DNA of 64,000 bases from Leifsonia virtsii (GTDB taxonomy: Bacteria > Actinomycetota > Actinomycetes > Actinomycetales > Microbacteriaceae): contig NZ_JAROCB010000006.1 of NCBI RefSeq assembly GCF_030433675.1, forward strand, positions 62,001-126,000, given 5' to 3'. Position numbers and translations under genes: made by a program. Within the stretch, counting starts at the first letter, position 1. The number at the start of each line of letters is the position of its first letter. The notes beneath the pieces were generated by a model. That model was not told the origin of the DNA, searched no databases, and was given only the letters and a program-made list of their open reading frames with translations. Below, in pieces: positions 16,364 to 24,745 of the stretch.

Positions 16364-16932
16364 ATGGCCGAGACGCTGCAGGGCAGGAGAGTCGCCACCC
16401 TCGCCGCCGACGGAGTCGAGCGAGTCGAGCTCGAACAGCCCCGCGAGGCACTCGAGCGGGCTGGTCACAGACTGAGGTTCTGTCGATCCATGACGGTGAG
16501 ATTCAGGCGCGTGAGAACGATCTGAATGCAGCAGGCACATTCACCGTCGACAAGTTGGTCGCGGACGCCTCCGTCACCCACTATGACGCCCTGCTTCTCC
16601 CGGGCGGCACGGTGAACCCCGACCAACTCCGGGTTGACCCCGGCGCCGTGTCCTTCGTCCGCGAGTTCGTCGAAAGCGGGAAGCCCGTTGCGGCGATATG
16701 TCACGGGCCGTGGACGCTGATCGAGGCCGGTGTGGTCGAAGGTCGCACCTTGACGTCCTTCCCGAGCATCCGCACGGACCTGCGCAACGCCGGTGCTGAC
16801 GTCGTCGACCAGGACGTCGTGGTGGACGGGAACCTGATCACCAGCCGCTCGCCCGATGACCTGCCTGCGTTCTGCGAGACGGTCGTAGTGAAATTTGCGA
16901 GTAATTCGACCCAGGAAGAGGTGATGTCATGA
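16364..16932 (+). pseudogene. PfpI/DJ-1-type amidotransferase-like protein, frameshifted
   Basis: The ATG at 16364, one base after the dehydrogenase stop, begins a PfpI-like protein (RRVATLAADGVERVELEQP). The reading breaks near 16463-16467 and continues in another frame as QTEVLSIHDGEIQARENDLN through the nucleophile-elbow segment PVAAICHGPWTLIEAG to the stop at 16932. Restoring one base at the break gives a continuous ~190-residue family member. The element length (569 bp) is not a multiple of three, consistent with a one-base deletion or a sequencing error. Intact members act as glyoxalase/deglycase-type stress proteins. Confidence 0.8.
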
Positions 16933-17231
16933 GCGTGACGAAGGGACTGCTTGTCAGGCTGGAGGCCCTGCCCGGCAAGGAAGACGAGGTCCAGGAATTC
17001 CTCGGCATCGGGCGAGGACTCGTCGAGGAGGAACCGGCCACCGTCGCGTGGTTCGCGATCCGTCTCGGCCCGTCCTCATTCGGGATCTTCGACGTGTTCC
17101 CCGATGACGCCGGCCGCGACGCGCACCTGTCCGGCGCAGTCGCGGCCGCTCTCGGCGAGCAGACCGGCAAACTGTTCAGCGAGCCGACGATCGAGAAGTT
17201 GGACGTCCTGGGCTCCAAACTCCCCGCCTGA
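16929..17231 (+). CDS. ABM-domain protein (putative quinol monooxygenase family)
   Basis: 100 residues, a single antibiotic-biosynthesis-monooxygenase ferredoxin-like fold: MSVTKGLLVRLEALPGKEDE, then ATVAWFAIRLGPSSFGIFDV and DAGRDAHLSGAVAAALGEQT. The start overlaps the stop of the PfpI pseudogene by four bases, so the two were translationally coupled. Family members oxidise quinols or detoxify reactive carbonyls; the substrate here is unknown. Truncated near-copies of its 3' part occur at 18728-18892 and 21858-21914, and a distant paralogue is encoded at 25000-25311. Confidence 0.82.
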   Translation: MSVTKGLLVRLEALPGKEDEVQEFLGIGRGLVEEEPATVAWFAIRLGPSSFGIFDVFPDDAGRDAHLSGAVAAALGEQTGKLFSEPTIEKLDVLGSKLPA

Positions 17232-17372
17232 CACCACAGACCGGGAGTAGTGACCCAGAAAGGAGGGGTCGTTGCGCGCGGTGACTTCGGGCTTACACAG
17301 CCCGCTGACGTCGTGGCAGCGGCCCCTTCTCTTGCGGCCTATCGCTAATCACTAACAGATCGAGGAACCGCG

Positions 17373-18503
17373 ATGACAGGAACTGACGACGGCGTTTCCA
17401 CGACGCGTTCCCCCGAGGTAGCAGTGATCGGGGGCGGGATCGTCGGTCTGTCGACGGCGTACGCGCTGCGGGAGCAGGGCGTGCCGGTGCGCTTGTACGA
17501 GGCTGGTCTGCCCGGGATGGGTCAGTCCGCAGGCGAGGCGCGGATCTTCCGGCATGCCCACGACGACCCGCGACTCGTCGCTTTCGCGCGCGAAAGCCGC
17601 GGCGTATGGGATGAGTGGGCCGAACACTTCGACGTCGAGCTGGTCTCATCAGACGGTGTCCTGGCGATCGGAGACAGCGCCCTGGCGCGGCTGCGGGTGC
17701 TCGACCAGGTCGGCGGCGTGGAAGCGCACGAGATCGACGCGGGCGAGGTCGCCCAGCGGATGCCGCTGCTCGCTGGGTACTCGGGGCCAGCGGTGCTCGA
17801 CGAGTCGGGCGGCGCGATCCGTACCCGAGCCGCGATCACGGCACTCACGGGTGCCCTCGCAGATGCGGTCACCACCGGTGAGGTCATCTCCATCGATCCC
17901 CGCGCCGACGGGACGGTCGAGGTGCGCAGCGTCACCGACCGGGCTGTCTACTCCAAGGTGGTCGTGTGCGCCGGCCGCGAAACCGCCCGCCTGGCACGCA
18001 GCGTCGGCCTGTCGCTGCCGGTTCGCCTTGCCGCACACGTCAGGCTGACCTTCGACGTGAAAGCCGCCGCCCCGGCACGAGTCGCGTGCCTGCAGGACAG
18101 CAGCGGCGTCTTCGGCGAAGTCGGCGTCTACGCGACGCCGCTACCGGGAAACAGCAACTATTCGGTCGGACTCAGCGACACCGTCGGCGTCCGCGACGAC
18201 GGAACTTTCATCGACCCGGCGGCGATTCGATCGCTGGACGAACGCGCACGCGAATACGTGACACGGGCGCTGCCCGGTCTCCACCCAGAGCCGCGCGACT
18301 TCCTTCACTGCTGGGTGACCGACCTGCCGTGGAGTGAGGACGGCGTGGCCGTGTGGGAGGCAGGCTCTGTCCTTTTTGTGGCCGGTCACAATTTGTTTAA
18401 GCAGGCACCTGCGCTGGGTCGCGCTCTTGCCCGGGCTGCGACCGGCGGCGGTCTCCGCGCCGAGCTCACGCCCGAAGCGCGCCTCGGCGAGGCCCAGAGC
18501 TAG
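17373..18503 (+). CDS. FAD-dependent oxidoreductase, monomeric sarcosine oxidase-like
   Basis: 376 residues. It has the N-terminal FAD-binding motif EVAVIGGGIVGLSTAYALRE and the DAO-family segment GEARIFRHAHDDPRLVAFA, matching the sarcosine oxidase/N-methyltryptophan oxidase group. The C-terminal part has LHCWVTDLPWSEDGVAVWE, where the Cys aligns by position with the covalent-FAD Cys of monomeric sarcosine oxidase, and then VAGHNLFKQAPALG. Such enzymes demethylate N-methyl amino acids and release formaldehyde and H2O2. This explains the neighbouring formaldehyde genes; the exact amine is unknown. Confidence 0.82.
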   Translation: MTGTDDGVSTTRSPEVAVIGGGIVGLSTAYALREQGVPVRLYEAGLPGMGQSAGEARIFRHAHDDPRLVAFARESRGVWDEWAEHFDVELVSSDGVLAIGDSALARLRVLDQVGGVEAHEIDAGEVAQRMPLLAGYSGPAVLDESGGAIRTRAAITALTGALADAVTTGEVISIDPRADGTVEVRSVTDRAVYSKVVVCAGRETARLARSVGLSLPVRLAAHVRLTFDVKAAAPARVACLQDSSGVFGEVGVYATPLPGNSNYSVGLSDTVGVRDDGTFIDPAAIRSLDERAREYVTRALPGLHPEPRDFLHCWVTDLPWSEDGVAVWEAGSVLFVAGHNLFKQAPALGRALARAATGGGLRAELTPEARLGEAQS

Positions 18504-18549
18504 GGCGTTTCTCCCAATCGCGTGGGGGTGACCCGCGATTCTGGACAGC

Positions 18550-18727
18550 ATGCCGCGGATGAGGGTGCTTTCGGATGGCGACTGGGAACTGTTCGAGCCG
18601 TTCATGCCGGCCCCGGATGGTAAGCGAGGTAGACGTTTTCGTGATCACCGCACGGTGGTGGAGGGGATCATCTACCGGTACCGGTACCGGGCCGGGATCG
18701 CGTGGCGGGACCTGCCCCCTGAGTTCG
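18550..18727 (+). pseudogene. IS5-family transposase N-terminal fragment
   Basis: About 57 residues (LSDGDWELFEPFMPAPDGKR, then VVEGIIYRYRYRAGIAWRDL and PPEFGP) match the N-terminal insertion domain of IS5/IS427-type transposases. The catalytic DDE domain is missing. At about 18720-18735 the sequence switches to the 3' part of the ABM gene. The joint falls in a short stretch similar in both partners (GGCCCGTCCTC in the ABM gene, GGGCCCGTCCTC here), consistent with a microhomology deletion. Confidence 0.75.
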
Positions 18728-18892
18728 GGCCCGTCCTCCTTCGGGATCTTCGACGTGTTCCCCGATGACGCCGGCCGCGACGCGCACCTGTCCGGCGCAG
18801 TCGCGACCGCTCTCGGCGAGCAGACCGGCAAACTGTTCAGCGAGCCCACGATCGAAAAGTTGGACGTCCTGGGCTCCAAACTCCTCGCCTGA
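18728..18892 (+). pseudogene. ABM-domain gene fragment (near-copy of 17067-17231)
   Basis: About 165 bp, almost base-for-base identical to the 3' half of the ABM gene at 16929-17231, encoding GIFDVFPDDAGRDAHLSGAV through DVLGSKLLA and a stop. The 5' half is replaced by IS5 sequence. The downstream bases (gagaccatgatctcgtcgag) differ from those after the full gene but resemble those after the third copy at 21858-21914, so this copy and the third share a source. Confidence 0.8.
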
Positions 18893-18910
18893 GACCATGA
18901 TCTCGTCGAG

Positions 18911-18965
18911 CGTCGCCGGTACCTCACCCTTGTTGGCATAGTCCACGGGTGAGGTACCGGCGACG
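18911..18965. terminator. perfect 19-bp inverted repeat, bidirectional terminator-like
   Basis: The 19-nt arm at 18911-18929 (CGTCGCCGGTACCTCACCC) pairs perfectly with 18947-18965 around a 17-nt loop. It lies between the ABM fragment (+) and the uvrA fragment (-), the same place as the shorter hairpin at 21933-21970 in the other copy. No T-tract follows. Confidence 0.5.
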
Positions 18966-18997
18966 GTGCGGCGAGTACCCGTGCGATGGTTCTGCCG

Positions 18998-19363
18998 TCA
19001 CAATGGGGTCACGCCTGTCGTTTCCTCCAATGCCGCGGCGAGGTATCTCGCCGAAGCCCCGACGCCCTTGTCCGCGACGTGCGCAGGCGTGCCAGCTGCA
19101 ACCACGGTCCCGCCGGCGTCGCCCGCGCCGGGTCCAAGATCGATCACGTGATCGGCCACCGCGATAACGCGCATGTCCAGCTCCGCGGCGACGACCGTGT
19201 TGCCCGCATCGACCAGCGTCTGCAGATGCGCGACCAGACGATCCGTGTCGGCGCAGTGGAGCCCGGACGTCGGCTCGTCCAGTACGTACAGCGTGTCTCC
19301 ACGCTGCGCACGCTGCAACTCGGTCGCGAGCTTGACACGCTGCGCCTCACCCCCAAAGAGCTC
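18998..19363 (-). pseudogene. uvrA-like 3' fragment (diverged copy of 21975-22345)
   Basis: Encodes the last ~120 residues of a UvrA-like ATPase: GGEAQRVKLATELQRAQRGD, then DEPTSGLHCADTDRLVAHLQ and HVIDLGPGAGDAGGTVVAAG. It is nearly identical to the C-terminus of the complete protein at 21975-24635 but ends in a different tail (EETTGVTPL). The homology stops abruptly at about 19360, where a TIR-like fragment on the other strand begins. It has no Walker A motif and no start, so it is a dead copy. Confidence 0.85.
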
Positions 19364-19367
19364 GCGC

Positions 19368-19598
19368 ATGGGAATCGTGCTGGTGACGCTCGCAATGCTT
19401 GAGAAGCTGCGTGCCGACCGGAGCATAGGGAGCAATGAGTTGAGTGCCTTGTTCCGCCGAAGCCTTCTCGTACCGGTTGTGCATGGCGTGACATTCGAAG
19501 AACTCGATCAGGGGAGCCCGACGCTTGCCTCTCGTGGAGGGTTCAGCACGGCGGAGGAACCGATGCGAGACATCGTCGTGAAGATGGCGGAACTGTAG
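19368..19598 (+). pseudogene. TIR-domain protein C-terminal fragment
   Basis: 76 residues from an ATG lying right at the junction with the uvrA fragment. The segment SNELSALFRRSLLVPVVHGV followed by TFEELDQGSPTLASR matches the second half of bacterial TIR domains (EL..L, then IPV.HGVT..E....SP.LA.R). The N-terminal half with the phosphate-loop strand and the catalytic Glu region is missing. TIR proteins of this type are often defence NADases; this remnant cannot be active. Family assignment is by pattern. Confidence 0.5.
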
Positions 19599-19890
19599 GG
19601 ACCGTCGCTGAAGAAGAGGCAGCGAGGTCTTAGCGTGCGCAGCCCGTCCGTGAGTGATCCGCTGACGAACACACGAGCCCGACGTTCGGTGAACAAGATC
19701 CTTGCTCACCGATGCAGTAAGAGGCTGCGTATAGATTTACGCACCACGACACGAAGGCAGCAGTGCCGGCGGGAACTGAGAGCCGGATGTGATTGGAGAT
19801 CTGCTGCAGGGTCGAACCTCCAGCGAGGAGACTTCGCACCTGGGTAGTGCGTGGCAGTTTCTGCCAGGCAGGTGTAGCATCACCCCCGTG

Positions 19891-20544
19891 ATGGAGCGCG
19901 AAATCGAGCCGCGAGAGGGCGCGCGCCTTCGCGCATCGGAAAAATGCTGCGCACTGTTCATCGCCCGCGGCACCACGGACCTGACGATCACAGAGATCGC
20001 GAGCGAGATCGGCATTTCACAGCGAACGTTCTATCGGTACTTTCCGGTCAAGGCTGAGTCGGTTGGGCCAGTGTTCGACTGGTCCATTCGACGTTTCAAC
20101 GCGGTGATCGTCGAAACGAATCCAGACATCGCCCTGACGGAGGTGCTGCGCCTCGCGTTCCGGGCAAGCTTGCTGGGCGAATCGGCCGAGCGCACTTTGC
20201 AGCTGTTTCCCCTCGTGTTCCGCAACTCGGAGATGTGGTCGGTGTTCATGCGAAAGGTTCATGACGGTGAGCTGTCAGTCGCGCCCGTGTTGGCGCCCCG
20301 GCTCGGGTTGGCGGCGGACTCTGTCGCCGCCCGCGCGGCTGCCGCAGCCGTGGCGAGTTCGATTCGGATCGCCCTCGAGGACATGGTCACAGCGGGCGCT
20401 GATCCGGAGACCGCTTACGTGCGGACCCTCGCACAATTCACGTCGAGACCTCTCGTTGCCACCCCGCGCCGCCTCCCCGAGGTGGGCAGCCCGCCTCGCC
20501 ACGCGAACCTGACGTCGATGGGAGGTGCGAACTCAACGCCCTGA
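19891..20544 (+). CDS. TetR-family transcriptional regulator
   Basis: 217 residues from the ATG at 19891; the longer frame upstream lacks a sensible N-terminus. The DNA-binding domain is at about residues 12-58: CCALFIARGTTDLTITEIAS, then EIGISQRTFYRYFPVKAES. The C-terminal ligand domain is helical, with no recognised signature. It stands 125 bp upstream of the zinc alcohol dehydrogenase gene on the same strand, so it probably controls that gene and itself. The ~290 bp upstream (19599-19890) contain no supported gene; a short inverted repeat (GGCAG-TTT-CTGCC, 19853-19865) lies before the start. Confidence 0.85.
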   Translation: MEREIEPREGARLRASEKCCALFIARGTTDLTITEIASEIGISQRTFYRYFPVKAESVGPVFDWSIRRFNAVIVETNPDIALTEVLRLAFRASLLGESAERTLQLFPLVFRNSEMWSVFMRKVHDGELSVAPVLAPRLGLAADSVAARAAAAAVASSIRIALEDMVTAGADPETAYVRTLAQFTSRPLVATPRRLPEVGSPPRHANLTSMGGANSTP

Positions 20545-20668
20545 TCAAACAACACTGGCGCTTCGACGAGTCGCGTCCTGCGATCGCAGGGCAACCAGGC
20601 GACCGCAAACCATCATCCCCAACAAGGCCCGCTAATGGCGTATCTGTGAACAGAAAAGGAAGCACATC

Positions 20669-21712
20669 ATGAAAGCAGCACGACTGAACGAAGTAGGGTC
20701 GGATTTCGTCATCGAGGACATCCCGACTCCAGAACCTGGGCCTGGGGAGGTCCTGATACGAATCGGTGGATCCGGGGCATGCCACTCCGACCTGCACGTC
20801 AAATCCGGCGAGATTCCGGGTGTCGCTTTCCCCCACACCCTGGGTCATGAGAATGCAGGCTGGATCGAGTCCTTCGGTCCCGGCGCAGAAGGCAACGGGT
20901 TCGAGGTCGGCGACGCGGTCGTCGTGTTCGGCGGCTGGGGCTGCGGTCACTGCCGTTTCTGCCTGGGAGGCAAGGAACAGCTCTGCAACACATTCCTGTG
21001 GGGCGGCATGGGCCCAGAAGGCGGGTATGCGGAGTACATGGTCGTGCCGTCCGTGCGGCACTTGCTCCGGGCAGACGGACTCGACCCGGTAGAGGCAGCC
21101 GCTCTCACCGATGCAGCCCTTACGCCTTACTCGGCGGTCAAGAAGGCACTGCCCCACCTCGTGCCCGGCACTAGCGCGGTCTTGATCGGCGCTGGAGGGC
21201 TCGGCCAGTACGGGGTCCAATTCCTGAAGCTGCTCTCCCCGGCAAAGGTGATTGTCGTCGACACCGACGAGAAGAAGCGTCAGACCGCACGCGAGCTCGG
21301 CGCCGACGTCACCGTCGACCCCCGAGATGCTGATGCCGCGGAACAGATTCGCACTGCCGCCGGCCAGGACGGGGTAGCGGCTGTTCTTGACTTTGTCGGA
21401 ATCGACACGACCATGGCCCTTGGCGCTGGAGCGGTGGACCGGCTCGGTATCTTTGTGCTCGTCGGGCTCGCGGGCGGCAGCTTCCCGTTCTCGTTCTTCC
21501 GCTTCGCCGCCGAAGCAGTGATGATGACGAGCAACTGGGGTACCCGGAATGAACTCGAGGAGGTACTCGCGCTAGCCCGTTCTGGGCGCCTGGTATCGGC
21601 GATTGAACGACACCCACTTTCGGAAATCAACGAAGTGTTCGAACACCTCGCCACCGGTCAGATCCCCGGTCGGGCCGTGCTGGTCCCGGGAGCACCCTCC
21701 TCGAACGGCTGA
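20669..21712 (+). CDS. zinc-dependent NAD(P) alcohol dehydrogenase (MDR family)
   Basis: 347 residues. The catalytic zinc site is suggested by SGACHSDLHVKSGE and LGHENAGWIE, the structural zinc lobe by GCGHCRFCLGGKEQLC, and the cofactor fold by AVLIGAGGLGQYGVQFLKL followed by VDTDEKKR (acidic end of strand 2, favouring NAD). It oxidises a primary or secondary alcohol or reduces the carbonyl; the substrate is unknown. It follows the TetR gene. Proximity to the formaldehyde genes may be incidental, because the region between them is rearranged. Confidence 0.88.
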   Translation: MKAARLNEVGSDFVIEDIPTPEPGPGEVLIRIGGSGACHSDLHVKSGEIPGVAFPHTLGHENAGWIESFGPGAEGNGFEVGDAVVVFGGWGCGHCRFCLGGKEQLCNTFLWGGMGPEGGYAEYMVVPSVRHLLRADGLDPVEAAALTDAALTPYSAVKKALPHLVPGTSAVLIGAGGLGQYGVQFLKLLSPAKVIVVDTDEKKRQTARELGADVTVDPRDADAAEQIRTAAGQDGVAAVLDFVGIDTTMALGAGAVDRLGIFVLVGLAGGSFPFSFFRFAAEAVMMTSNWGTRNELEEVLALARSGRLVSAIERHPLSEINEVFEHLATGQIPGRAVLVPGAPSSNG

Positions 21713-21857
21713 GCGCCCAACGGCCAGGACGATGCCCCTCCCACGAGAGAACAACAGGCTGGGGCATCGTCCGCGCCACCACGATCGGGAATCGCTGACG
21801 CAAGCGGAACTGATCATTCTCGCGGGCGTGCACTATATCGCTCAACTTGTCGAGAAA

Positions 21858-21914
21858 ATCAGCGAGCCGACGATCGAGAAGTTGGACGTCCTGGCCTCTA
21901 AGCTCCCCGCCTGA
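21858..21914 (+). pseudogene. ABM-domain gene 3'-end scar
   Basis: The last ~18 codons of the ABM gene (SEPTIEKLDVLASKLPA) occur a third time here. The in-frame sequence upstream (about 21795-21857, SLTQAELIILAGVHYIAQLV) is unrelated to ABM and looks like a piece of another protein. It is followed by the same ABM-tail/hairpin/uvrA order as at 18728-19363. Confidence 0.7.
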
Positions 21915-21932
21915 GACCACGACCTCGTCGAG

Positions 21933-21970
21933 CGTGCCGCTGTCCGATTCTCATATCGCACAGCGGCACG
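21933..21970. terminator. hairpin between ABM scar and uvrA
   Basis: CGTGCCGCTGT (21933-21943) pairs perfectly with ACAGCGGCACG (21960-21970) around a 16-nt loop, five bases before the uvrA stop. It is the probable terminator of uvrA, and it is the positional counterpart of 18911-18965. Confidence 0.55.
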
Positions 21971-21974
21971 GTCG

Positions 21975-24635
21975 TCACGATGGGGTCACGTTGGTCGCTG
22001 CCTGCAGTGCGGCGGCGAGGTAGCCCGCGGAAGCACCGACGCCCCTATCCGCGACGTGGGCGGGCGTGCCAGCTGCAACCACGGTCCCGCCGGCGTCGCC
22101 CGCGCCGGGTCCAAGATCGATCACGTGATCGGCCACCGCGATAACGCGCATGTCCAGCTCCGCGGCGACGACCGTGTTGCCTGCATCGACCAGCGTCTGC
22201 AGGTGCGCGACCAGACGATCCGTGTCGGCGCAGTGGAGCCCGGAGGTCGGCTCGTCCAGTACGTACAGCGTGTCTCCACGCTGCGCACGCTGCAACTCGG
22301 TCGCGAGCTTGACACGCTGCGCTTCACCCCCGGAGAGTTCGGTCGCCGGTTGACCCAGCCGGAGGTAATCGAGTCCGACATCCGACAAAGCGGTCAGCGA
22401 CCGCGTGATCTCCTCATCGCCCACGAAGAAGAGGTTCGCTTCCTCGACGCTCATCGACAATACGTCTGCGATGGTGCGTCCCCTCCACGTGACCTCGAGC
22501 GTTGATGCCTTGTATCGGCTGCCGTGGCAGTCGGGGCATTCGGTGTACACGGAAGGCAGGAAGAGGAGCTCGACCATCACCGATCCCTCGCCCTCGCAGG
22601 TCGGGCAGCGCCCGCCGGCGACATTGAAGGAGAATCGGCCAGGCTTGTACCCGCGGGAACGAGCTTCCGGGGTGTCTGCAAATCGACGGCGGACATGGTC
22701 GAACAGCCCGGTGTAGGTGGCGACGTTGGATCTCGGCGTCCGGCCGATGGGCCGCTGGTCGATGACGACCAGCCGCTGTACACCGGTGACGGGCCCGGCG
22801 ACGCGTCCATCGAGACGTTCCGGCGCATCCGCGAGGAGCAGTTCGTCGCTGACCGGCTCGTCATCCGCCGGGACGGCCCGGCCAAGGCGATCGCCAAGCA
22901 GCGAGGGAAGCGCCTGACTGACCAGACTCGACTTGCCGGCCCCGGACACGCCCGTAACGGCGGTGAAGACCCCCAATGGGATATCGACCGATATGTCGTG
23001 CAGGTTGTTACGCGTCACGTTCTCCAGACGCAGCCAACTGCGTGCCTCACGGGGTGTGCGAAGAGGGAGACCACTGTTGCCGAAGAGGTATCCGCGGGTC
23101 ACGGACTCCTTGATATCGGCGAGCCCGTCGGTCGGGCCGCTGTAGAGCACGCGGCCGCCGTGTTCACCGGCGCCGGGGCCGATGTCGACCAGCCAGTCCG
23201 CGTGCCGCATCACAGCCACGGAGTGTTCGACGATGAACAGGCTGTTCCCTCGCCCCTTGAGTCCGTCCAGGATCCTGAGGAGCGCCGCCACGTCCTGGGG
23301 GTGCAGCCCCGCCGATGGTTCGTCGAGGACGTAGACGACCCCGAAAAGATCAGAGCTGAGTTGCGTCGCGAGCCGGAGTCGCTGTAGCTCGCCGCCCGAC
23401 AGTGTCGGGGTCGTCCGGCTCAATGACAGGTAGCCCAGCCCCAGATCGACCAGTGGACGAAGCCGCTGCAGCACCCCTGAGGCGAGCTGGACCGCAGCGG
23501 CACGCTTCTCTGGCGAGGGACTCGCGGTGGGTCGCACATCGGACGCGGAGGAATGCGGGGACCCGCCAGCAGCGATTCGCTCTTCCGATGCGGCTCGCGG
23601 AGAGACCGCCTCAGAAGAAGCGGCCTCCTGCTCCTCCATGCGCGCTAGGACATCGGAGAGCGTCGTGGCAAGTTCCCGAAGCGGCAGTTGGGAGAATTCG
23701 GCGATGTCGAATCCTTCGAACGTGACAGACAGCGCCTCGGGCTTCAGCCGCTTGCCATGACAGACCGGGCAGATGGCAGCGGTGAGGAACTGCGCGACGC
23801 GCCGCTTCATCGAGGCGCTCTTTGTGTTCGCGAACGTGTCCAGAATGTACCGGCGAGCCCCGACGAATGTGCCCGAGTAGCTCGGCTCCACACCTGCTTC
23901 GATCGCAGCTTTAGCCTCAGAGAGGCTAAGCCGGGAGTGGACCGGAACGAAGGGGGTCTCATCGGTGTACAGGATCCAGTCCCTGTCTTCTTGCGGCAGG
24001 TCCCGCCACGGCACATCGACGTCGTAACCGAGAGCAACCAGCACGTCGCGCAGCTGATGGCCGTGCCACGCGGTCGGCCAGGAAGCGATGGCGCGTTCGC
24101 GGATGGTGAGCGAGGGGTCCGGGATCATCTGCTGCTCGTTCACCGCGTACACGCGTCCGATGCCGTGGCATTCCGAACAGGCCCCTTCGACCGTGTTCGC
24201 GGAGAAGTCCTCCGCATACAACATCGGCTGCCCGTCCGGGTAGTCCCCGGTTCTCGAGTACAGCATCCGTACCAAGCTCGACAACGTGGTGATGCTGCCC
24301 ACGGTCGATCGGGCATTCCCGGCACCGCGCTGCTGCTGCAGGGCGACCGCAGGCGGCATCCCCGTGATCGAGTCGACATCGGGCACTCCCGCCTGATCGA
24401 TCAGACGGCGGGCGTACGGTGCGACCGATTCCAAATAGCGTCGCTGCGACTCGGCGTACAGCGTCCCGAACGCCAGCGAGGACTTTCCCGATCCGGACAC
24501 ACCGGTGAAGACGACCGTTGCATCGCGCGGCACCGTAAGGTCGACATCCTGCAGATTGTGTTCTCGGGCGCCGAGAACGCGAACGTCGGGCTGCACGGAG
24601 AGCTTCGGCGGCACGAACGCAGAGAATTCAACCAT
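21975..24635 (-). CDS. uvrA: UvrA-like excinuclease ATPase (UvrA2/drug-resistance type)
   Basis: 886 residues with two ABC ATPase halves. The first has Walker A FTGVSGSGKSSLAFGTLY and signature LSGGELQRLRLATQL. The second has Walker A TGVSGAGKSSLVSQAL and LSGGEAQRVKLATELQ, then DEPTSGLHCADTDRL. Zinc-finger cysteines are present as CSECHGIG, CPVCHGKRL, CPTCEGEG and CPDCHGSRY. It is shorter than housekeeping UvrA (about 950) and lacks part of the UvrB-binding region, as in UvrA2 or drug-resistance paralogues that recognise DNA-bound drugs. A truncated copy lies at 18998-19363. Confidence 0.88.
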   Translation of the reverse strand: MVEFSAFVPPKLSVQPDVRVLGAREHNLQDVDLTVPRDATVVFTGVSGSGKSSLAFGTLYAESQRRYLESVAPYARRLIDQAGVPDVDSITGMPPAVALQQQRGAGNARSTVGSITTLSSLVRMLYSRTGDYPDGQPMLYAEDFSANTVEGACSECHGIGRVYAVNEQQMIPDPSLTIRERAIASWPTAWHGHQLRDVLVALGYDVDVPWRDLPQEDRDWILYTDETPFVPVHSRLSLSEAKAAIEAGVEPSYSGTFVGARRYILDTFANTKSASMKRRVAQFLTAAICPVCHGKRLKPEALSVTFEGFDIAEFSQLPLRELATTLSDVLARMEEQEAASSEAVSPRAASEERIAAGGSPHSSASDVRPTASPSPEKRAAAVQLASGVLQRLRPLVDLGLGYLSLSRTTPTLSGGELQRLRLATQLSSDLFGVVYVLDEPSAGLHPQDVAALLRILDGLKGRGNSLFIVEHSVAVMRHADWLVDIGPGAGEHGGRVLYSGPTDGLADIKESVTRGYLFGNSGLPLRTPREARSWLRLENVTRNNLHDISVDIPLGVFTAVTGVSGAGKSSLVSQALPSLLGDRLGRAVPADDEPVSDELLLADAPERLDGRVAGPVTGVQRLVVIDQRPIGRTPRSNVATYTGLFDHVRRRFADTPEARSRGYKPGRFSFNVAGGRCPTCEGEGSVMVELLFLPSVYTECPDCHGSRYKASTLEVTWRGRTIADVLSMSVEEANLFFVGDEEITRSLTALSDVGLDYLRLGQPATELSGGEAQRVKLATELQRAQRGDTLYVLDEPTSGLHCADTDRLVAHLQTLVDAGNTVVAAELDMRVIAVADHVIDLGPGAGDAGGTVVAAGTPAHVADRGVGASAGYLAAALQAATNVTPS

Positions 24636-24710
24636 GGTCGAATGTTAGCCACATACGGAACGGTCGTCGGGCTGCGGCCTGCGGCTTGCGGAAAGGGTTC
24701 CACACCGATT

Positions 24711-24742
24711 AGGTCGTCGGTTCGATTCCGACAGGCGGCTCC
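24711..24742 (+). other. tRNA 3'-end fragment, probable integration (att) scar
   Basis: The T-arm is intact: stem GTCGG (24716-24720), loop TTCGATT, stem CCGAC (24728-24732), preceded by an AGGTC-like variable region and followed by a 7-nt acceptor strand AGGCGGC and T-CC. This is the 3' third of a tRNA whose 5' acceptor would be GCCGCCT, possibly tRNA-Thr. No 5' half with D-arm is found upstream. Site-specific elements leave exactly this type of 3' tRNA copy at one end. Confidence 0.65.
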
Positions 24743-24745
24743 GGC

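Noticed and set aside
19508-19696. Minus-strand frame starting MFTERRARVFVSGSLTDG
   Set aside because: The first residues look slightly protein-like, but the rest is the antisense of the TIR fragment and the frame has no ribosome-binding site.
21790-21857. Segment AELIILAGVHYIAQLV, reminiscent of the GVHFMAETA motif of quinolinate synthase NadA
   Set aside because: Only about 20 residues and no other NadA motif nearby; too short to support.
24640-24745. Complete tRNA gene
   Set aside because: Only the T-arm and 3' acceptor strand are present; no D-arm or anticodon arm can be folded upstream.
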